Assembly: GCA_943330855.2 (NCBI GenBank) | Contig: CALQJI020000040.1 | Location: 1 to 46,278, forward strand | Direction: 5' to 3' | DNA from: Klebsiella pneumoniae | GTDB taxonomy: Bacteria; Verrucomicrobiota; Verrucomicrobiia; Limisphaerales; SXTU01 | Length of the DNA stretch: 46,278 nucleotides | Shown: in pieces, positions 7,501 to 16,391 of the stretch | Numbering within the stretch: the first letter of the stretch is position 1 | How the letters are laid out: the number at the start of each line of letters is the position of its first letter | The notes under the pieces: generated by a model | What the model was told of the DNA's origin: nothing | What the model saw: the letters and a program-made list of their open reading frames with translations, nothing else | Database searches by the model: none | Program-made: the position numbers and the translations under genes

Positions 7501-8220
7501 TCACCGAAAACCATTCGTCTGCGAGTAACTCCAGGTCACGGTCCACTTCACCTGCGGGACCCACTCGGCGTGGCCGTCGCAAAAGTTCATGGTGCTACCC
7601 GCCGAGCCGTGGTTGTCCTCGCGGTCATCGGGGAAGTTGTTCACGTCCGCCGCGTTGCCAGCCGGCAGCGTGTCGTCCTCGTCCACCATGAGGAAGGTGG
7701 CCGACGGGCGGGTCACGGAGTTCGCGGTTTTCTTCGGACCGCTCGTGCCGTTGAAGCAGCCGATCAACTCGAAACTGACGCCGGAAACTCCGCTCTTGCC
7801 GGTGGCATGGACGGTGAGGTCGCGGAAGACTTGGACTCCGCTGGGCTTGGTGGACAGGTTTGTGCGGATGGTGTTGCGCGTGGCGGGGCAGAGGAAGGTG
7901 TTCACGTTCGGCACGTAGGCGGGGTAGTTCCACGTTTGGTCATCATCGCGGTCATCGCGGTCCGAGTTGGGCACTTGCGGCGGAACGTAGCTAGCGGTCC
8001 AAGACGCGCCGCTGAAGTTTCCGCCGAAGTCGTCCGCGTAGAGCTGGCTCCCCAAGCCGAGCTGGCGCAGGTTGCTCAGGCACTTGATGCGGCCCGCGCG
8101 GTCCTTCGCCTTGGACAAGGCGGGCAGCAGCATCCCGGCGAGAATCGCGATGATGGCGATGACCACTAGCAATTCGATGAGCGTGAAGGCCGAGCCCCGA
8201 TAAAATGGTTTTAGTTTCAT
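7501..8220 (-). CDS. Second prepilin-like secreted protein
   Basis: A 239-residue paralogue of the neighbouring gene. It has leader [11 protein letters not shown], then the same [18 protein letters not shown] helix and LLPALSKAK. The C-terminal motif is [17 protein letters not shown], one residue longer than H-X9-DG. The middle carries an acidic segment [12 protein letters not shown] (about residues 85-96), which could bind divalent cations. It lies 87 bp upstream of its paralogue on the same strand, so a two-gene unit from tandem duplication is likely, although the globular parts have diverged. Confidence 0.85.
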   Translation of the reverse strand: MKLKPFYRGSAFTLIELLVVIAIIAILAGMLLPALSKAKDRAGRIKCLSNLRQLGLGSQLYADDFGGNFSGASWTASYVPPQVPNSDRDDRDDDQTWNYPAYVPNVNTFLCPATRNTIRTNLSTKPSGVQVFRDLTVHATGKSGVSGVSFELIGCFNGTSGPKKTANSVTRPSATFLMVDEDDTLPAGNAADVNNFPDDREDNHGSAGSTMNFCDGHAEWVPQVKWTVTWSYSQTNGFR

Positions 8221-8465
8221 AAATGTGGTTGGAGGGAATTTCCGAACGCTGTCTGATGCCGCCGCGTGACGAACGAATGCAGGGCTGGTGACGAATCATG
8301 AAACAAGCGGACGGAGCGGCAGCCACTGCCAAACACGCAACACTCGCAAGAGGTCAACCTAACCACGCTGGCCGCCCACTCCGTCCACCACACGTCGTCA
8401 CTCTGGCGGTGCCGTGTCACAAGCTGGCGGAGCCGCCGTGACGCTTTGGCAAACAAGCGGCTGGC

Positions 8466-9866
8466 TCACGGGGCGGGCCGAATCCAGTCCGCTGGTAGCG
8501 GGCCAGCCAGATTCACGTCGGACCGGAGCAACCGCTGGTGGGGGTGGCCGTTGAGCGCGAGGAAGGCGTCGGCGCGCACTTCCACGCCCGCGTGTCCGGC
8601 CTGGCGCAACCCCTTCGCGAGATACTTGGCGAACTGACGAATCAACTCCGGCTCCTGCGCCATCAACCGCTCCTGCCAAGGCATCAGCACCCCGCGCGTC
8701 GGCAGCCGCCAGCGCCGCTGTGTCGCCGGTTCGAAGGCGAAGAACTCCACATATCCCGACCGCTCCGCGATCATCACGCGCCAACTGAAATTGAAGCCCT
8801 GCCCCGTCCACGCGCTGTTCTCGCTCGCGAGGAACGGCCGCAGCGGCAGCGCGATTTGCACCGCGCAGTAGAGGGTGATGGCCGCAACTACCCACGGCGT
8901 AGCCGCCGACGTGAGGAGGGGGATTGGTTGAACCGCCGCAGAGTCCGCCTCCTCACCTCGGCGGCTACCCAGCGAAAGAACCCGCTTCGGCCATGCGGGC
9001 GGGAAGCAAAGTGTGGTCGCTGCAATCATCAGCCACGGAAACAGGCCGATGGGAAACAGCAGCGCCGTCGCGACGTGGAAGACCACGACTGTTGCGTAGG
9101 CCAGCGGGCGCGTCCGGGCGGAGAGCAGTGCGAAGACAATTCCGAGGTCATACGCCGCGCCCGTCCAGCTCATCGCGAACGCCATCCACGGCTCGCCCAG
9201 CGTTGGACCGAGCAGCGACACCTCGGCGCGCGCGGCCAGCCAAGTCCGTAGCGGTTCAGCACGGAACAGCCAATCGGCGTTGAGCTTCGCCAGGCCCGCG
9301 AAGACATAGACCACGCCGATTTGAAACCGCAGCAGCCAGAGCATCCACGCCAGCGCGAAAGCATCCCATGAGACCCGACCCTGCGCCGCGTCCCAAGACC
9401 ATTCACGATGCAACGGCAGCACGGCCATCAAGCCGGCGAGCAGCGTCACGAGCCAGTAGTGGTTCAGGTAGTTCGCGCGCTCGATAAGTTCGAGATACGC
9501 GAAGCCGAGGAAGAACAGCACGGCACACGCGCGGTAGAAGAACCCCGCCGCCACCCCCAGCGCACACACCGCCAAACCAGCCACCAGCGCGTGCATCAAA
9601 CCCGCCGGCAGCGGTCGCACCCACTCGAAGCCGGGATAGCTGAAGTGAAACGCGGGCGCGAGGAACACCGTGTCCACCCAACCCTTCACCAGCACGCGCA
9701 CCATCGCCCAGGCCATGAGCAGGCCGAAGAGAATGCGGAACACGGCGAGGGAAGCAGCGGGGATGGGTTGGTTCGCGGACGCCCACGTCCGCAACCCCGC
9801 CACGGCAACGGCAGATTCGTGCGGACGTGCGCATCCGCGCTGAAAGGTCAGCGACTCAGTCTCCAT
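8466..9866 (-). CDS. HTTM-domain membrane protein (vitamin K-dependent carboxylase-like)
   Basis: A 466-residue polytopic protein of the HTTM family, related to the membrane part of vitamin K-dependent gamma-carboxylase. The domain begins near residue 38 (SLAVFRILFGLLMAWAMVR) and includes the family-typical YLNHYWLVTLLAGLMAVLP and FQIGVVYVFAGLAKLNADWL. A soluble C-terminal region follows. It overlaps the imelysin gene by 11 bp, which supports the start at 9866 and operon membership. Two palindromic repeats lie inside the frame: residues 9-31 (including RTWASA) and about 300-323 (GSRRGEEADSAAVQPIPLLT). Its role in the imelysin operon is unknown; modification of a partner protein is a guess from the family name. 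Confidence 0.8.
   Translation of the reverse strand: METESLTFQRGCARPHESAVAVAGLRTWASANQPIPAASLAVFRILFGLLMAWAMVRVLVKGWVDTVFLAPAFHFSYPGFEWVRPLPAGLMHALVAGLAVCALGVAAGFFYRACAVLFFLGFAYLELIERANYLNHYWLVTLLAGLMAVLPLHREWSWDAAQGRVSWDAFALAWMLWLLRFQIGVVYVFAGLAKLNADWLFRAEPLRTWLAARAEVSLLGPTLGEPWMAFAMSWTGAAYDLGIVFALLSARTRPLAYATVVVFHVATALLFPIGLFPWLMIAATTLCFPPAWPKRVLSLGSRRGEEADSAAVQPIPLLTSAATPWVVAAITLYCAVQIALPLRPFLASENSAWTGQGFNFSWRVMIAERSGYVEFFAFEPATQRRWRLPTRGVLMPWQERLMAQEPELIRQFAKYLAKGLRQAGHAGVEVRADAFLALNGHPHQRLLRSDVNLAGPLPADWIRPAP
8899..8968. repeat. 70-bp inverted repeat inside the HTTM gene
   Basis: The left arm 8899-8919 (GTAGCCGCCGACGTGAGGAG plus G) pairs with 8948-8968, with one mismatch over 21 bp. It is in frame and open in the HTTM coding sequence. 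A relative with a different but still paired stem lies at 26546-26637. Confidence 0.8.
9775..9840. repeat. Inverted pair of REP-like palindromes at the 5' end of the HTTM gene
   Basis: GCGGACGCCCACGTCCGC (9775-9792, minus orientation) and GCGGACGTGCGCATCCGCGC (9821-9840, plus orientation) are separated by 28 bp. Both are translated as part of the HTTM N-terminus. The arrangement is that of a REP doublet (REPIN). Confidence 0.75.
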
Positions 9867-11007
9867 CCGTCGAAACGAAGGTCAGCGTCACGCCTAGCTT
9901 GCTCACCACATCCGTTTTGAGCGCGATTTCCAGTTTTCGGCAGGCGTCAATCGTCGCCTGCACCGGCGCGCGATTGGTCTTCACTGTTTCTTCCACGGCG
10001 GCAGGAATGGCCTCGGCAGCCTTCAGCGTCGCCTCGAAGTGCGCCTGCATCTTGTCCGCCAGTGCGGGGTCGAGCGTGCGGAGATAGTCGTTCACACCCA
10101 CGCCGTCTCCACCATTGTAGTGCCGCTTCACGCCGCGCATCACGGCGGCAACCGCGCGGTGCGAGCTGCCGCTGCTCATTGCGCGCGCATCCTCCGGCTG
10201 GAAGGTCTTGAACTCGCGCAGCTCGATTTGCTGCGTCAGCCCTTCCTGCAACGCGCGCTCGGAATTCTCCAGCAGCCGGTTGATGAGCTTGTCGAGGCTG
10301 TCCTGTCCGCCGGCCATGAACTTGCCAACGGAGTTTCCGCCGGAGGGCTTCCACGCGTCCTCCACTTCGCGCGCACGTCGCGTGAGCAGTTCCGCCACCG
10401 CGCGCAGGTAAGCGCGGCGACGCGGGCCATCAGCTCCGTTGAGCAAATCCCACGCGGGTGGCGGGCGCGGGATGCCCAGCACGGGCTGGCCTTGCTTGTG
10501 CCGCACCATGCTCGTCTGGTCGAAGAGCAGGTATTCGAGGGCGAAGAGGCCGGTCGCCGCCGCGCCGAGTTGCTCCATGTAAGCCGCGTCGTAACTCGTG
10601 CTGCCTTGAAGTGCTCCCTCGATGCTCGCTGGCCGCGGCGGCCAGAGATAGACGCCGAGGTTGTAATATGGCAGGTCAGGAATCCACTGCACCTCGCTCC
10701 ACGCCAGGTAGGCAGCGGACCAGTCATCGCGCACTCGCTTCAAAGTTTCTGGTGTCGCGTTCGTGCGGAACTGCGCCGCAGCGACCGCCAGTGTTGCGCT
10801 GCGCTCAGTGAACGCGCTCAGGGCCGGCAAGATGACGTTCGTGCCGATGGCAGCGAGCGCGACTTGCTTAGTCACGCGTGCCCGAGCTGAAGGAGTGGAT
10901 GGCATCGCACCTGCCTCAGTCTTGGTCGTCTGTCGCTTCTGACAGCCGCCAAACACTACCACAGCCAACAGGCCTACCGTCAGGCGGAGGGAAACGAAGT
11001 TGTTCAT
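9856..11007 (-). CDS. Imelysin-family lipoprotein, variant motif
   Basis: A 383-residue imelysin/ICMP-family protein, the family of periplasmic or surface iron-related proteins. A lipoprotein signal is likely: LTVGLLAVVVFGGC with Cys22. It is a two-lobed helical protein; the second half has GGQDSLDKLINRLLE and ends in a helix with EIALKTDVVSKLGV. In the signature position G-x-H-x-x-E it reads GLFALE (153-158), so the His is Phe155, while the paralogue at 12576-13745 keeps GFHAIE. Ligand binding may therefore be altered. It starts in an ATGA overlap with the DUF1111 gene and overlaps the HTTM gene downstream. Confidence 0.85.
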   Translation of the reverse strand: MNNFVSLRLTVGLLAVVVFGGCQKRQTTKTEAGAMPSTPSARARVTKQVALAAIGTNVILPALSAFTERSATLAVAAAQFRTNATPETLKRVRDDWSAAYLAWSEVQWIPDLPYYNLGVYLWPPRPASIEGALQGSTSYDAAYMEQLGAAATGLFALEYLLFDQTSMVRHKQGQPVLGIPRPPPAWDLLNGADGPRRRAYLRAVAELLTRRAREVEDAWKPSGGNSVGKFMAGGQDSLDKLINRLLENSERALQEGLTQQIELREFKTFQPEDARAMSSGSSHRAVAAVMRGVKRHYNGGDGVGVNDYLRTLDPALADKMQAHFEATLKAAEAIPAAVEETVKTNRAPVQATIDACRKLEIALKTDVVSKLGVTLTFVSTDGD

Positions 11008-12389
11008 AGCGACTCCAAAAACTTCACCACCGCCTCGCGGTCGGCTCGCGGCATCTGGCGGAAAGCCTCCCGGGCTTTCTCCGCTTCACCACCGTGCCAA
11101 AGGATCACTTCGGCGAGATTCCGCGCGCGGCCGTCGTGAAGCAGGAAGGAGTGACCGTTGACTTTCGGCACGAGGCCGATGCCCCAGAGCGGAGGCGTGC
11201 GCCACTCGCGACCGTCAGCCGCGAACACGGGGCGATGGTCTGCGAGGCCGTCGCCCATGTCGTGCAGGAGCAAGTCGGTGTAGGGGCGAATCGTCTGCCG
11301 GGAAACCTGCGGCAGGCCGGACACGTCGCCGGTCGTGAGCTCTTCGCGGTGGCAGGCGGCGCACTTCGAAGCGCGGAACAACTCCTCGCCGCGCCGCACC
11401 AGTGGGTCATCCACGTTGCGGCGAGCCGGGACAGCCAACACGCGCGAATAGAACGTGACGCTCTCCAAAATCTGGTCGCTGACTTCTGGCGAGCCGCCAC
11501 TCGGCTGACTGGCGGTGGCGGTCTGCGCGGACGTGTGGTTCTCCTGTAGGAAGAGAGAAGTGGTCAGGCCCATGTCGCCGTTGAACGCGCCGGCTACCTG
11601 CTGCCGCACGGTCGGTTGCTCGGCTTTCCAACCGAAGCGGCCCGGCGCGTGCCGCTGCGTCGCGGCGTTCCACACTTGGTTCAGCTTGCCGGATAGGCCG
11701 TCGCCATCGCGGTCGTGCGGGTCGGCGAGCGCCGCGAGTTGCTCCGTCGGCACGGCTTCTCGCAGGCCAAGTCCGATGACGGCAGGCGCGACCCGCGGAG
11801 ACATGAGCAAGTGCGTCGCGACTGGGCCGTAGCCAAGGTTGCGGAGCGAATACTTCGGGCGGCGAAGTTCAAATGTCTCCCCATCCGCGAACGCGCCACG
11901 CACCGGCTCGTAGTCCACGTCCACATCCGCCTCTGCTGGCACACCGGGCAGCGCGCGGCCTTGGATTTGGCCACCATAGACCGGGTCGGGCAGCGGGCCG
12001 CCGTGGTCGTTCGTGCCGGGCACGCTCACGCGCAGGAGCATCACGGACAGCTCGCCGCCCGGCTCCGGCGGACGGCTGCGTCCGTCGTGCAAGTGGCACG
12101 CGGAGCAGGAGCGCGAGTTGAAGAGCGGGCCGAGTCCGTCGCGCGCGGCGGTGGACGCAGGCGCGGCGACCCAGTTCAGGTTGAAGAAAGAATTGCCGAC
12201 GGCGAAGGCGGACTTCTGCGCGTCGGTCAGGCCGGGAACGGGGAGGGAAAAGGCGTGGCGGCTGTCGTCGAAGACGGTGGCGTCGCCGCCGGACAGCTCG
12301 CGGGGGTCGGTGGGCGTTGGCTCGCTGGCGAAAGCAGTGCTGGACAGAAAGCTCATGCCAATTACCAGCGCAAGGCGATGGAATGCCAA
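11004..12389 (-). CDS. DUF1111 di-heme c-type cytochrome/oxidoreductase
   Basis: A 461-residue secreted protein of the DUF1111 ('thiol oxidoreductase', MauG-distant) family with two heme c sites: CSACH near the N-terminus and CAACH in the C-terminal half. Other family blocks are DGLGPLFNSRSCSACHLHDG, GRFGWKAEQPTVRQQVAGAF and NGHSFLLHDGRARN. The start is uncertain. An ATG at 12572 would translate through a hairpin repeat, so I prefer TTG at 12389, giving the signal peptide AFHRLALVIGMSFLSSTAFA; ATG at 12356 is the alternative. It sits between two imelysin genes and overlaps the second by ATGA. Redox handling of iron for the imelysins is a plausible role, not shown. Confidence 0.85.
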   Translation of the reverse strand: MAFHRLALVIGMSFLSSTAFASEPTPTDPRELSGGDATVFDDSRHAFSLPVPGLTDAQKSAFAVGNSFFNLNWVAAPASTAARDGLGPLFNSRSCSACHLHDGRSRPPEPGGELSVMLLRVSVPGTNDHGGPLPDPVYGGQIQGRALPGVPAEADVDVDYEPVRGAFADGETFELRRPKYSLRNLGYGPVATHLLMSPRVAPAVIGLGLREAVPTEQLAALADPHDRDGDGLSGKLNQVWNAATQRHAPGRFGWKAEQPTVRQQVAGAFNGDMGLTTSLFLQENHTSAQTATASQPSGGSPEVSDQILESVTFYSRVLAVPARRNVDDPLVRRGEELFRASKCAACHREELTTGDVSGLPQVSRQTIRPYTDLLLHDMGDGLADHRPVFAADGREWRTPPLWGIGLVPKVNGHSFLLHDGRARNLAEVILWHGGEAEKAREAFRQMPRADREAVVKFLESL

Positions 12390-12408
12390 CCAAACGCCAC
12401 GACGCGAG

Positions 12409-12532
12409 CCTTCTCCCTTCCTCGGAGAAGGGGAGAAGGTGGCCGCAGGGCGGATGAGTGGTGCGGCTACTAACGCCGCCTCACTTAACCCCTCACCCCG
12501 GCCCTCTTCCCTCATCCGATGAAGGGAGAGGG
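12409..12532. repeat. Double-hairpin dispersed repeat between imelysin and DUF1111 genes
   Basis: Hairpin one (12409-12439) pairs CCTTCTCCC with GGGAGAAGG. Hairpin two (12502-12532) pairs CCCTCTTCCCTCAT with ATGAAGGGAGAGGG, near-perfect around CCG. They are 62 bp apart. The element fills most of the 186-bp gap inside the operon and may act on mRNA stability or partial termination. Confidence 0.65.
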
Positions 12533-12575
12533 AGCCAGCAGCGCAGCGGACAAACAGTGGGCGAGTTGTCATTGC

Positions 12576-13745
12576 TCAAAACCTCAGCTTCAAGCCCAGT
12601 GCCGCGCCCGCCTTGGCGAAGAGGTCGGACTCGGCGCGGAACGTGGCGATGGCGTGTTTCACTGCCTGCCGACCCGGCGCGGTGTCGGGGCCGAGGATGG
12701 CCTGGTCGAAGGGCGCGGGAATCGCGCGCGCGGCGGCGACCCCGGCGGCGGTTTGCGCGGTGAGCTTCTCGGTGAGCTTCGCGTCCACGCGCTGCAACAG
12801 GTCACGCAGGCCGAGGCCGGAAATTAATTCACCGCTCGTGCGACGGTAGCGGCCCAGCCAGACATTCTCCAAGCCGAGCGCGTCGTAGATGAAGTCGTGG
12901 TGCGTGTTGTCGCTGAAGCACGAGTGCTCGTCCTCCTGCTCCTTCGTCTCGTAGGCGACGGTGAGGCGCTCGCCGGACAGCTCGGGGCCGGACAGCGTGC
13001 CCGCGCCTTTGAGGATAAGCGTGAGCGATTGCGCGGCGGGCTGCGTGACGAACTGCTCGCGGAAGTTGCCCTTGCCGCCCGGTGCCCACGCTGCCTCGAC
13101 CTGGCGCAGATGCCCGATGAGCAGTTCGCATGTCAGGCGGAGATACTCGCGGCGGCGAGCGACAGGGCTTTGTGCATCGCCCGCCTTCGCCAAATCGTAA
13201 TCCTGCCACGGGCGGTTGCCCGGCCCCTTGGGATTCGTGTCCTGCCCCCACAGAAGAAACTCAATGGCGTGGAAGCCAACGCTGATGTTTTTCTCGCCTT
13301 CCTTCTCGTTCAGCGACAGCAGCAGTTCCTTGGTGAGCCGGGGGAATTCCTGGGTCGCGTGGATGATGCCGGCGCGTGGCTCGCCGATGATGTAGTCAAT
13401 GAGGCTCTCGTCCATCGGCCACGCGTTGATGAATCCCTCCACCTGCTCGATGGGCCCGTCGTAGAAGCGGCACACCTCGGTCTGCAAGTAGGGCACGCGC
13501 GCGGCGAGCCACGCCTGACGAGCCAACGCCATCCGCTCGGCGCACGGAGCGGTGAGAAAGTCAGCAACCGCCTGTTGGAGCATGTCCGCTGCCACACGGG
13601 AGTCCCCGTAGGCAGCGTGGGCCAGCCGCGCGTGGTGCGCGACAACGGCGCGTTGGAGCGCTGGCAAATCCGTGTCGTCGGCCAGCGTGGAGCTGACAGC
13701 GAGGGCGGACGACGGCAGCAGAATAAGAAACCGCGAGCGATTCAT
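12576..13745 (-). CDS. Imelysin-family periplasmic protein
   Basis: A 389-residue imelysin-family protein and the first gene of the minus-strand operon. The start MNRSRFLILL at 13745 gives a clean signal peptide (to about STLA, residue 22); an ATG 33 bp upstream only adds spacer. The signature GFHAIEFLLWGQDTN (157-171) contains the intact G-x-H-x-x-E motif proposed as a metal-binding site. The C-terminal lobe includes SCFSDNTHHDFIYDALGLEN. It is followed by the DUF1111 cytochrome, a second imelysin and the HTTM protein. Imelysins are known from iron-regulated envelope systems; the transported or bound ligand here is unproven. Confidence 0.85.
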   Translation of the reverse strand: MNRSRFLILLPSSALAVSSTLADDTDLPALQRAVVAHHARLAHAAYGDSRVAADMLQQAVADFLTAPCAERMALARQAWLAARVPYLQTEVCRFYDGPIEQVEGFINAWPMDESLIDYIIGEPRAGIIHATQEFPRLTKELLLSLNEKEGEKNISVGFHAIEFLLWGQDTNPKGPGNRPWQDYDLAKAGDAQSPVARRREYLRLTCELLIGHLRQVEAAWAPGGKGNFREQFVTQPAAQSLTLILKGAGTLSGPELSGERLTVAYETKEQEDEHSCFSDNTHHDFIYDALGLENVWLGRYRRTSGELISGLGLRDLLQRVDAKLTEKLTAQTAAGVAAARAIPAPFDQAILGPDTAPGRQAVKHAIATFRAESDLFAKAGAALGLKLRF

Positions 13746-13970
13746 GCCCAAAGGTCTGCAACCCTTAGCCCGCCGCATGTCGCTGGGGTGGCGGAAGGGT
13801 TACGGGCGGGTGAAGTTTGAAGGAAGCCCATCGAATCCAAGCGCCCGATGCTGGCCCGGTCGGCTGCCTCTCGCATCCGGGCATATTGCTCGCCAAGCGA
13901 GCCCCCGGCAGTCATGCCCGGTGCGAATGTCCTCCCGTTTTGCCGCTGCTTCGCGTAGCAACCGGGCGGC

Positions 13971-14324
13971 ATGAAGCAGTCGAACACCCCCGACCTGGTC
14001 TTTCGCGCGTTTTCCGACCCCACGCGCCTCCGCATCCTGTGCCTGCTCCGCACACGCGAACTGTGCGTCGGTGATTTGGTCAGCATCCTCAAGGTGCCCC
14101 AACCCACGGCCTCCCGGCATCTGGCCTACCTCCGCAAGGCCGGGCTGGTGGTGACGCGCGACCAAGGCTCCTGGACGTTCTATGGCCTCGCCCCGGCCAG
14201 CAACGCCTTCCACGAAAAGCTCCTCGAATGCCTGGCGCATTGCTTCACGGAAGTTTCCAAACTCAAGACCGATGCCGCCCGCGCCCAGAAGCTCCACCAG
14301 TCCGGCGGCTGCTGCCCCAAGTAA
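13971..14324 (+). CDS. arsR: ArsR-family metalloregulatory repressor
   Basis: A 117-residue winged-helix repressor of the ArsR/SmtB family. The recognition helix region is PQPTASRHLAYLRKAGLVV and the metal-sensing helix carries ELCVGDL (30-36). This has one Cys instead of the two in classic ELCVCDL; Cys24 and the C-terminal GGCCPK pair may contribute to As(III)/Sb(III) sensing. It is divergent from the imelysin operon with a 225-bp shared upstream region, and is followed by DUF6428 and arsC genes, which it should repress without arsenite. Confidence 0.9.
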   Translation: MKQSNTPDLVFRAFSDPTRLRILCLLRTRELCVGDLVSILKVPQPTASRHLAYLRKAGLVVTRDQGSWTFYGLAPASNAFHEKLLECLAHCFTEVSKLKTDAARAQKLHQSGGCCPK

Positions 14325-14420
14325 TAAATGCGTTGCAACTGATATTCGCTTAGGCGAATGTCTTGTCCGTGCCGCGATGGCCATGGCCCCGCCACCCGCC
14401 GCCTCGCCACCATCACTTGC

Positions 14421-14900
14421 ATGACCCTCACCGAGTTCAAACAAACCCTCGCCGCCCACCCCGACCTCCCGCTGCGCTTTGTGTTGCCGGATGGCCAACT
14501 CGTGCCCGCGCACGCGCACGTCACCGAAGTGGCGCGGGTGGACAAACACTTCGTGGACTGCGGCGGCACCCGCCGTGCCGAATCCTTCTGTCGCCTGCAA
14601 GTCTGGGTCGCGGACGACACCGACCACCGGCTCCCCGCCGCCAAACTGCACCGCATCCTCGGCCTCGCCGCGCCCTTGCTGCCGCAGGAGAGTCTGCCCG
14701 TGGATGTCGAGTATGAGGCCGGCTACATCGCGCAGTTTCCGCTGGAGTCCCTCGCGCCGGAGAACGGTGAACTTCTGCTGCGCATGGGCGTGCGCCACAC
14801 CGCCTGCCTCGCGCCGGACAAATGTGGCGTGCCCCCGTCCGCCTCGCGCCCCATCGACTTTTCCGTATTCCCCGTGCGCCCGCCGGCGCGCTGCTGCTAA
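14421..14900 (+). CDS. DUF6428-like protein of the ars operon
   Basis: A 159-residue soluble protein starting MTLTEFKQTL. I recognise it as the type of small protein (DUF6428) commonly encoded between arsR and arsC in Bacteroidota, Verrucomicrobiota and Planctomycetota. Cysteines at DCGGTRRAESFC, TACLAPDKCG and the C-terminal RCC could bind As(III) or a metal. It is 96 bp after arsR and 20 bp before arsC on the same strand. The biochemical function is not known. Confidence 0.75.
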   Translation: MTLTEFKQTLAAHPDLPLRFVLPDGQLVPAHAHVTEVARVDKHFVDCGGTRRAESFCRLQVWVADDTDHRLPAAKLHRILGLAAPLLPQESLPVDVEYEAGYIAQFPLESLAPENGELLLRMGVRHTACLAPDKCGVPPSASRPIDFSVFPVRPPARCC

Positions 14901-14920
14901 CCCACTGCTCCTAGTTCACC

Positions 14921-15364
14921 ATGAAAAACAAAGTCCTGTTCGTCTGCATCCACAACAGCGCCCGCAGCCAGATGGCCGAGGCCTTCCTCAACCAAATCTG
15001 CGGCGACCAGTTCGAGGCCCACAGCGCCGGCATCGAGCCGGGCAAGCTCAACCCCATCGTCGTCGAAGCCATGCAGGAAATCGGCCTCGACATCTCCGGC
15101 AACCAGGCCAAGGCCGTCTTCGACTACTTCAAGTCCGGTAAAATCTTCAGCTACGTCATCACCGTGTGTGACGAGGCCAGCGCCGAGCGCTGCCCCATCT
15201 TCCCCGGCGTGACCCAGCGCCTCCACTGGAGCTTCCCCGACCCCTCCAGCTTCCAAGGCACCCACGCGGAGAAGCTCGCCGGCACCCGCACCGTGCGCGA
15301 TACCATCAAAGCCAAAGTCGAGGCATGGTGCGAAGAAGTTTGCGGCTCGCCCGTCGCGGCCTGA
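14921..15364 (+). CDS. arsC: Arsenate reductase, LMW-phosphatase/thioredoxin type
   Basis: A 147-residue ArsC of the low-molecular-weight tyrosine phosphatase fold, reducing arsenate to arsenite in the cytoplasm with thioredoxin. The P-loop CIHNSARS starts at Cys9. Cys83 (VCDEAS) and Cys91 (RCPIFPG) are at the positions of the disulfide relay cysteines of the pI258-type enzyme (Cys10/82/89). It is the third gene of arsR-DUF6428-arsC. No arsenite efflux gene (acr3 or arsB) follows; the next gene is convergent 31 bp away, so export must be encoded elsewhere. Confidence 0.92.
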   Translation: MKNKVLFVCIHNSARSQMAEAFLNQICGDQFEAHSAGIEPGKLNPIVVEAMQEIGLDISGNQAKAVFDYFKSGKIFSYVITVCDEASAERCPIFPGVTQRLHWSFPDPSSFQGTHAEKLAGTRTVRDTIKAKVEAWCEEVCGSPVAA

Positions 15365-15395
15365 AGCGGAACCGGCCCCCAATGAGAGCACCGGC

Positions 15396-16199
15396 TCAGA
15401 AGCGCGACACAGAGAGGAAACCCGTGGCGGCGTCGGCTTCAACGTAGAGGGTGGCGGTCGCGCCATCGCCAGTGAGCTGGGTCTGTGCCGCCGCGCCCGC
15501 CTCCGTGACGCTGAAGGACACGGTGGTCACCGGGGTGGTCAGAGAGACGCGCCGCTTGATTTCGTAGCGCAGGGCGCTGGTGGTGGGAAAGGACAGGCGC
15601 ATCCGGCGTCCGACCGCTGTGTTCACAAGCGCGCCCGCCATTGCGAAACCGATGCCGGGGATTTCGACTTCCACCACGCCCGCGCTCACGAGCCGGGTCG
15701 GGTAATTCGTCAGATCAAACCCTGCCGGGCCACGGAGGACCACGCCTTGCGGGGAAAATAGCGAGAGGTGGTTCGGGCAGAAGAGCCCGCCCGCACCCGA
15801 CGAATAGGGCTCAACCCGGGTTCCACTGTGGGTGCAAACAGAGCTCACCGCCGCAAATGTCTCAGCACCGGTCCGCGTGAGAATGACCGGGAAGAACTGA
15901 AACTGCGGGTCAGCCACATTCAGGTGGATTGACCCGTGCACCGCCGACAACGCGGGGAAATCGGACAGCACGACACGGACGATTCCCGTCGGATTCACCG
16001 CGCGGGCTGACGGCGCGAACAAGTCCCCCCAAGGCAGCCCGGAGGCTTCGACCAGCAGCACGGCACGGGCGGTCGCCTTCAGAAAATTGCGCCGACCCCA
16101 GCTCGACGCCTCCACGTCGCCACGCTTCAGGGTGTCCACGCAGACGACGCATTCGGACAGGAGCGGTTGGGCGGCGAGGTTGTTGAGCTGAGGTTTCAT
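15396..16199 (-). CDS. Tat-exported Rieske [2Fe-2S] protein
   Basis: A 267-residue protein with a twin-arginine signal, GRRNFLKATARAVLLVEASG, about 34 residues after the chosen start MKPQLNNL. The Rieske cluster motif is VCTHSGTRVEPYSSGAGGLF followed by CPNHLS: C-x-H and C-x2-H, ligating one [2Fe-2S]. The C-terminal 80 residues are beta-rich (RMRLSFPTTSALRYEIKRRV) and not part of the Rieske fold. A GTG start nearer the RR motif (VEASSWGRRN) is possible. It lies 235 bp downstream of the giant secreted protein on the same strand, with a hairpin between them. The electron partner is not identifiable here. Confidence 0.8.
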   Translation of the reverse strand: MKPQLNNLAAQPLLSECVVCVDTLKRGDVEASSWGRRNFLKATARAVLLVEASGLPWGDLFAPSARAVNPTGIVRVVLSDFPALSAVHGSIHLNVADPQFQFFPVILTRTGAETFAAVSSVCTHSGTRVEPYSSGAGGLFCPNHLSLFSPQGVVLRGPAGFDLTNYPTRLVSAGVVEVEIPGIGFAMAGALVNTAVGRRMRLSFPTTSALRYEIKRRVSLTTPVTTVSFSVTEAGAAAQTQLTGDGATATLYVEADAATGFLSVSRF

Positions 16200-16391
16200 G
16201 GCAGTGACCGGCGTTAGAGTAACAAGCGCCGGAGAAAATTCCATCGGGCTCTTCACGGAGCGGGCAGCCGCCCCTCCAAAGTTTCGGACTTCGGTCGTCG
16301 TCACCATCGGATTCAAAAATGAGGCAGGCCCCAGCCGCACACGAAGCTATGCTGGAGCCTGCCATCCCTTCACACGAAGGAATACCGGAGG

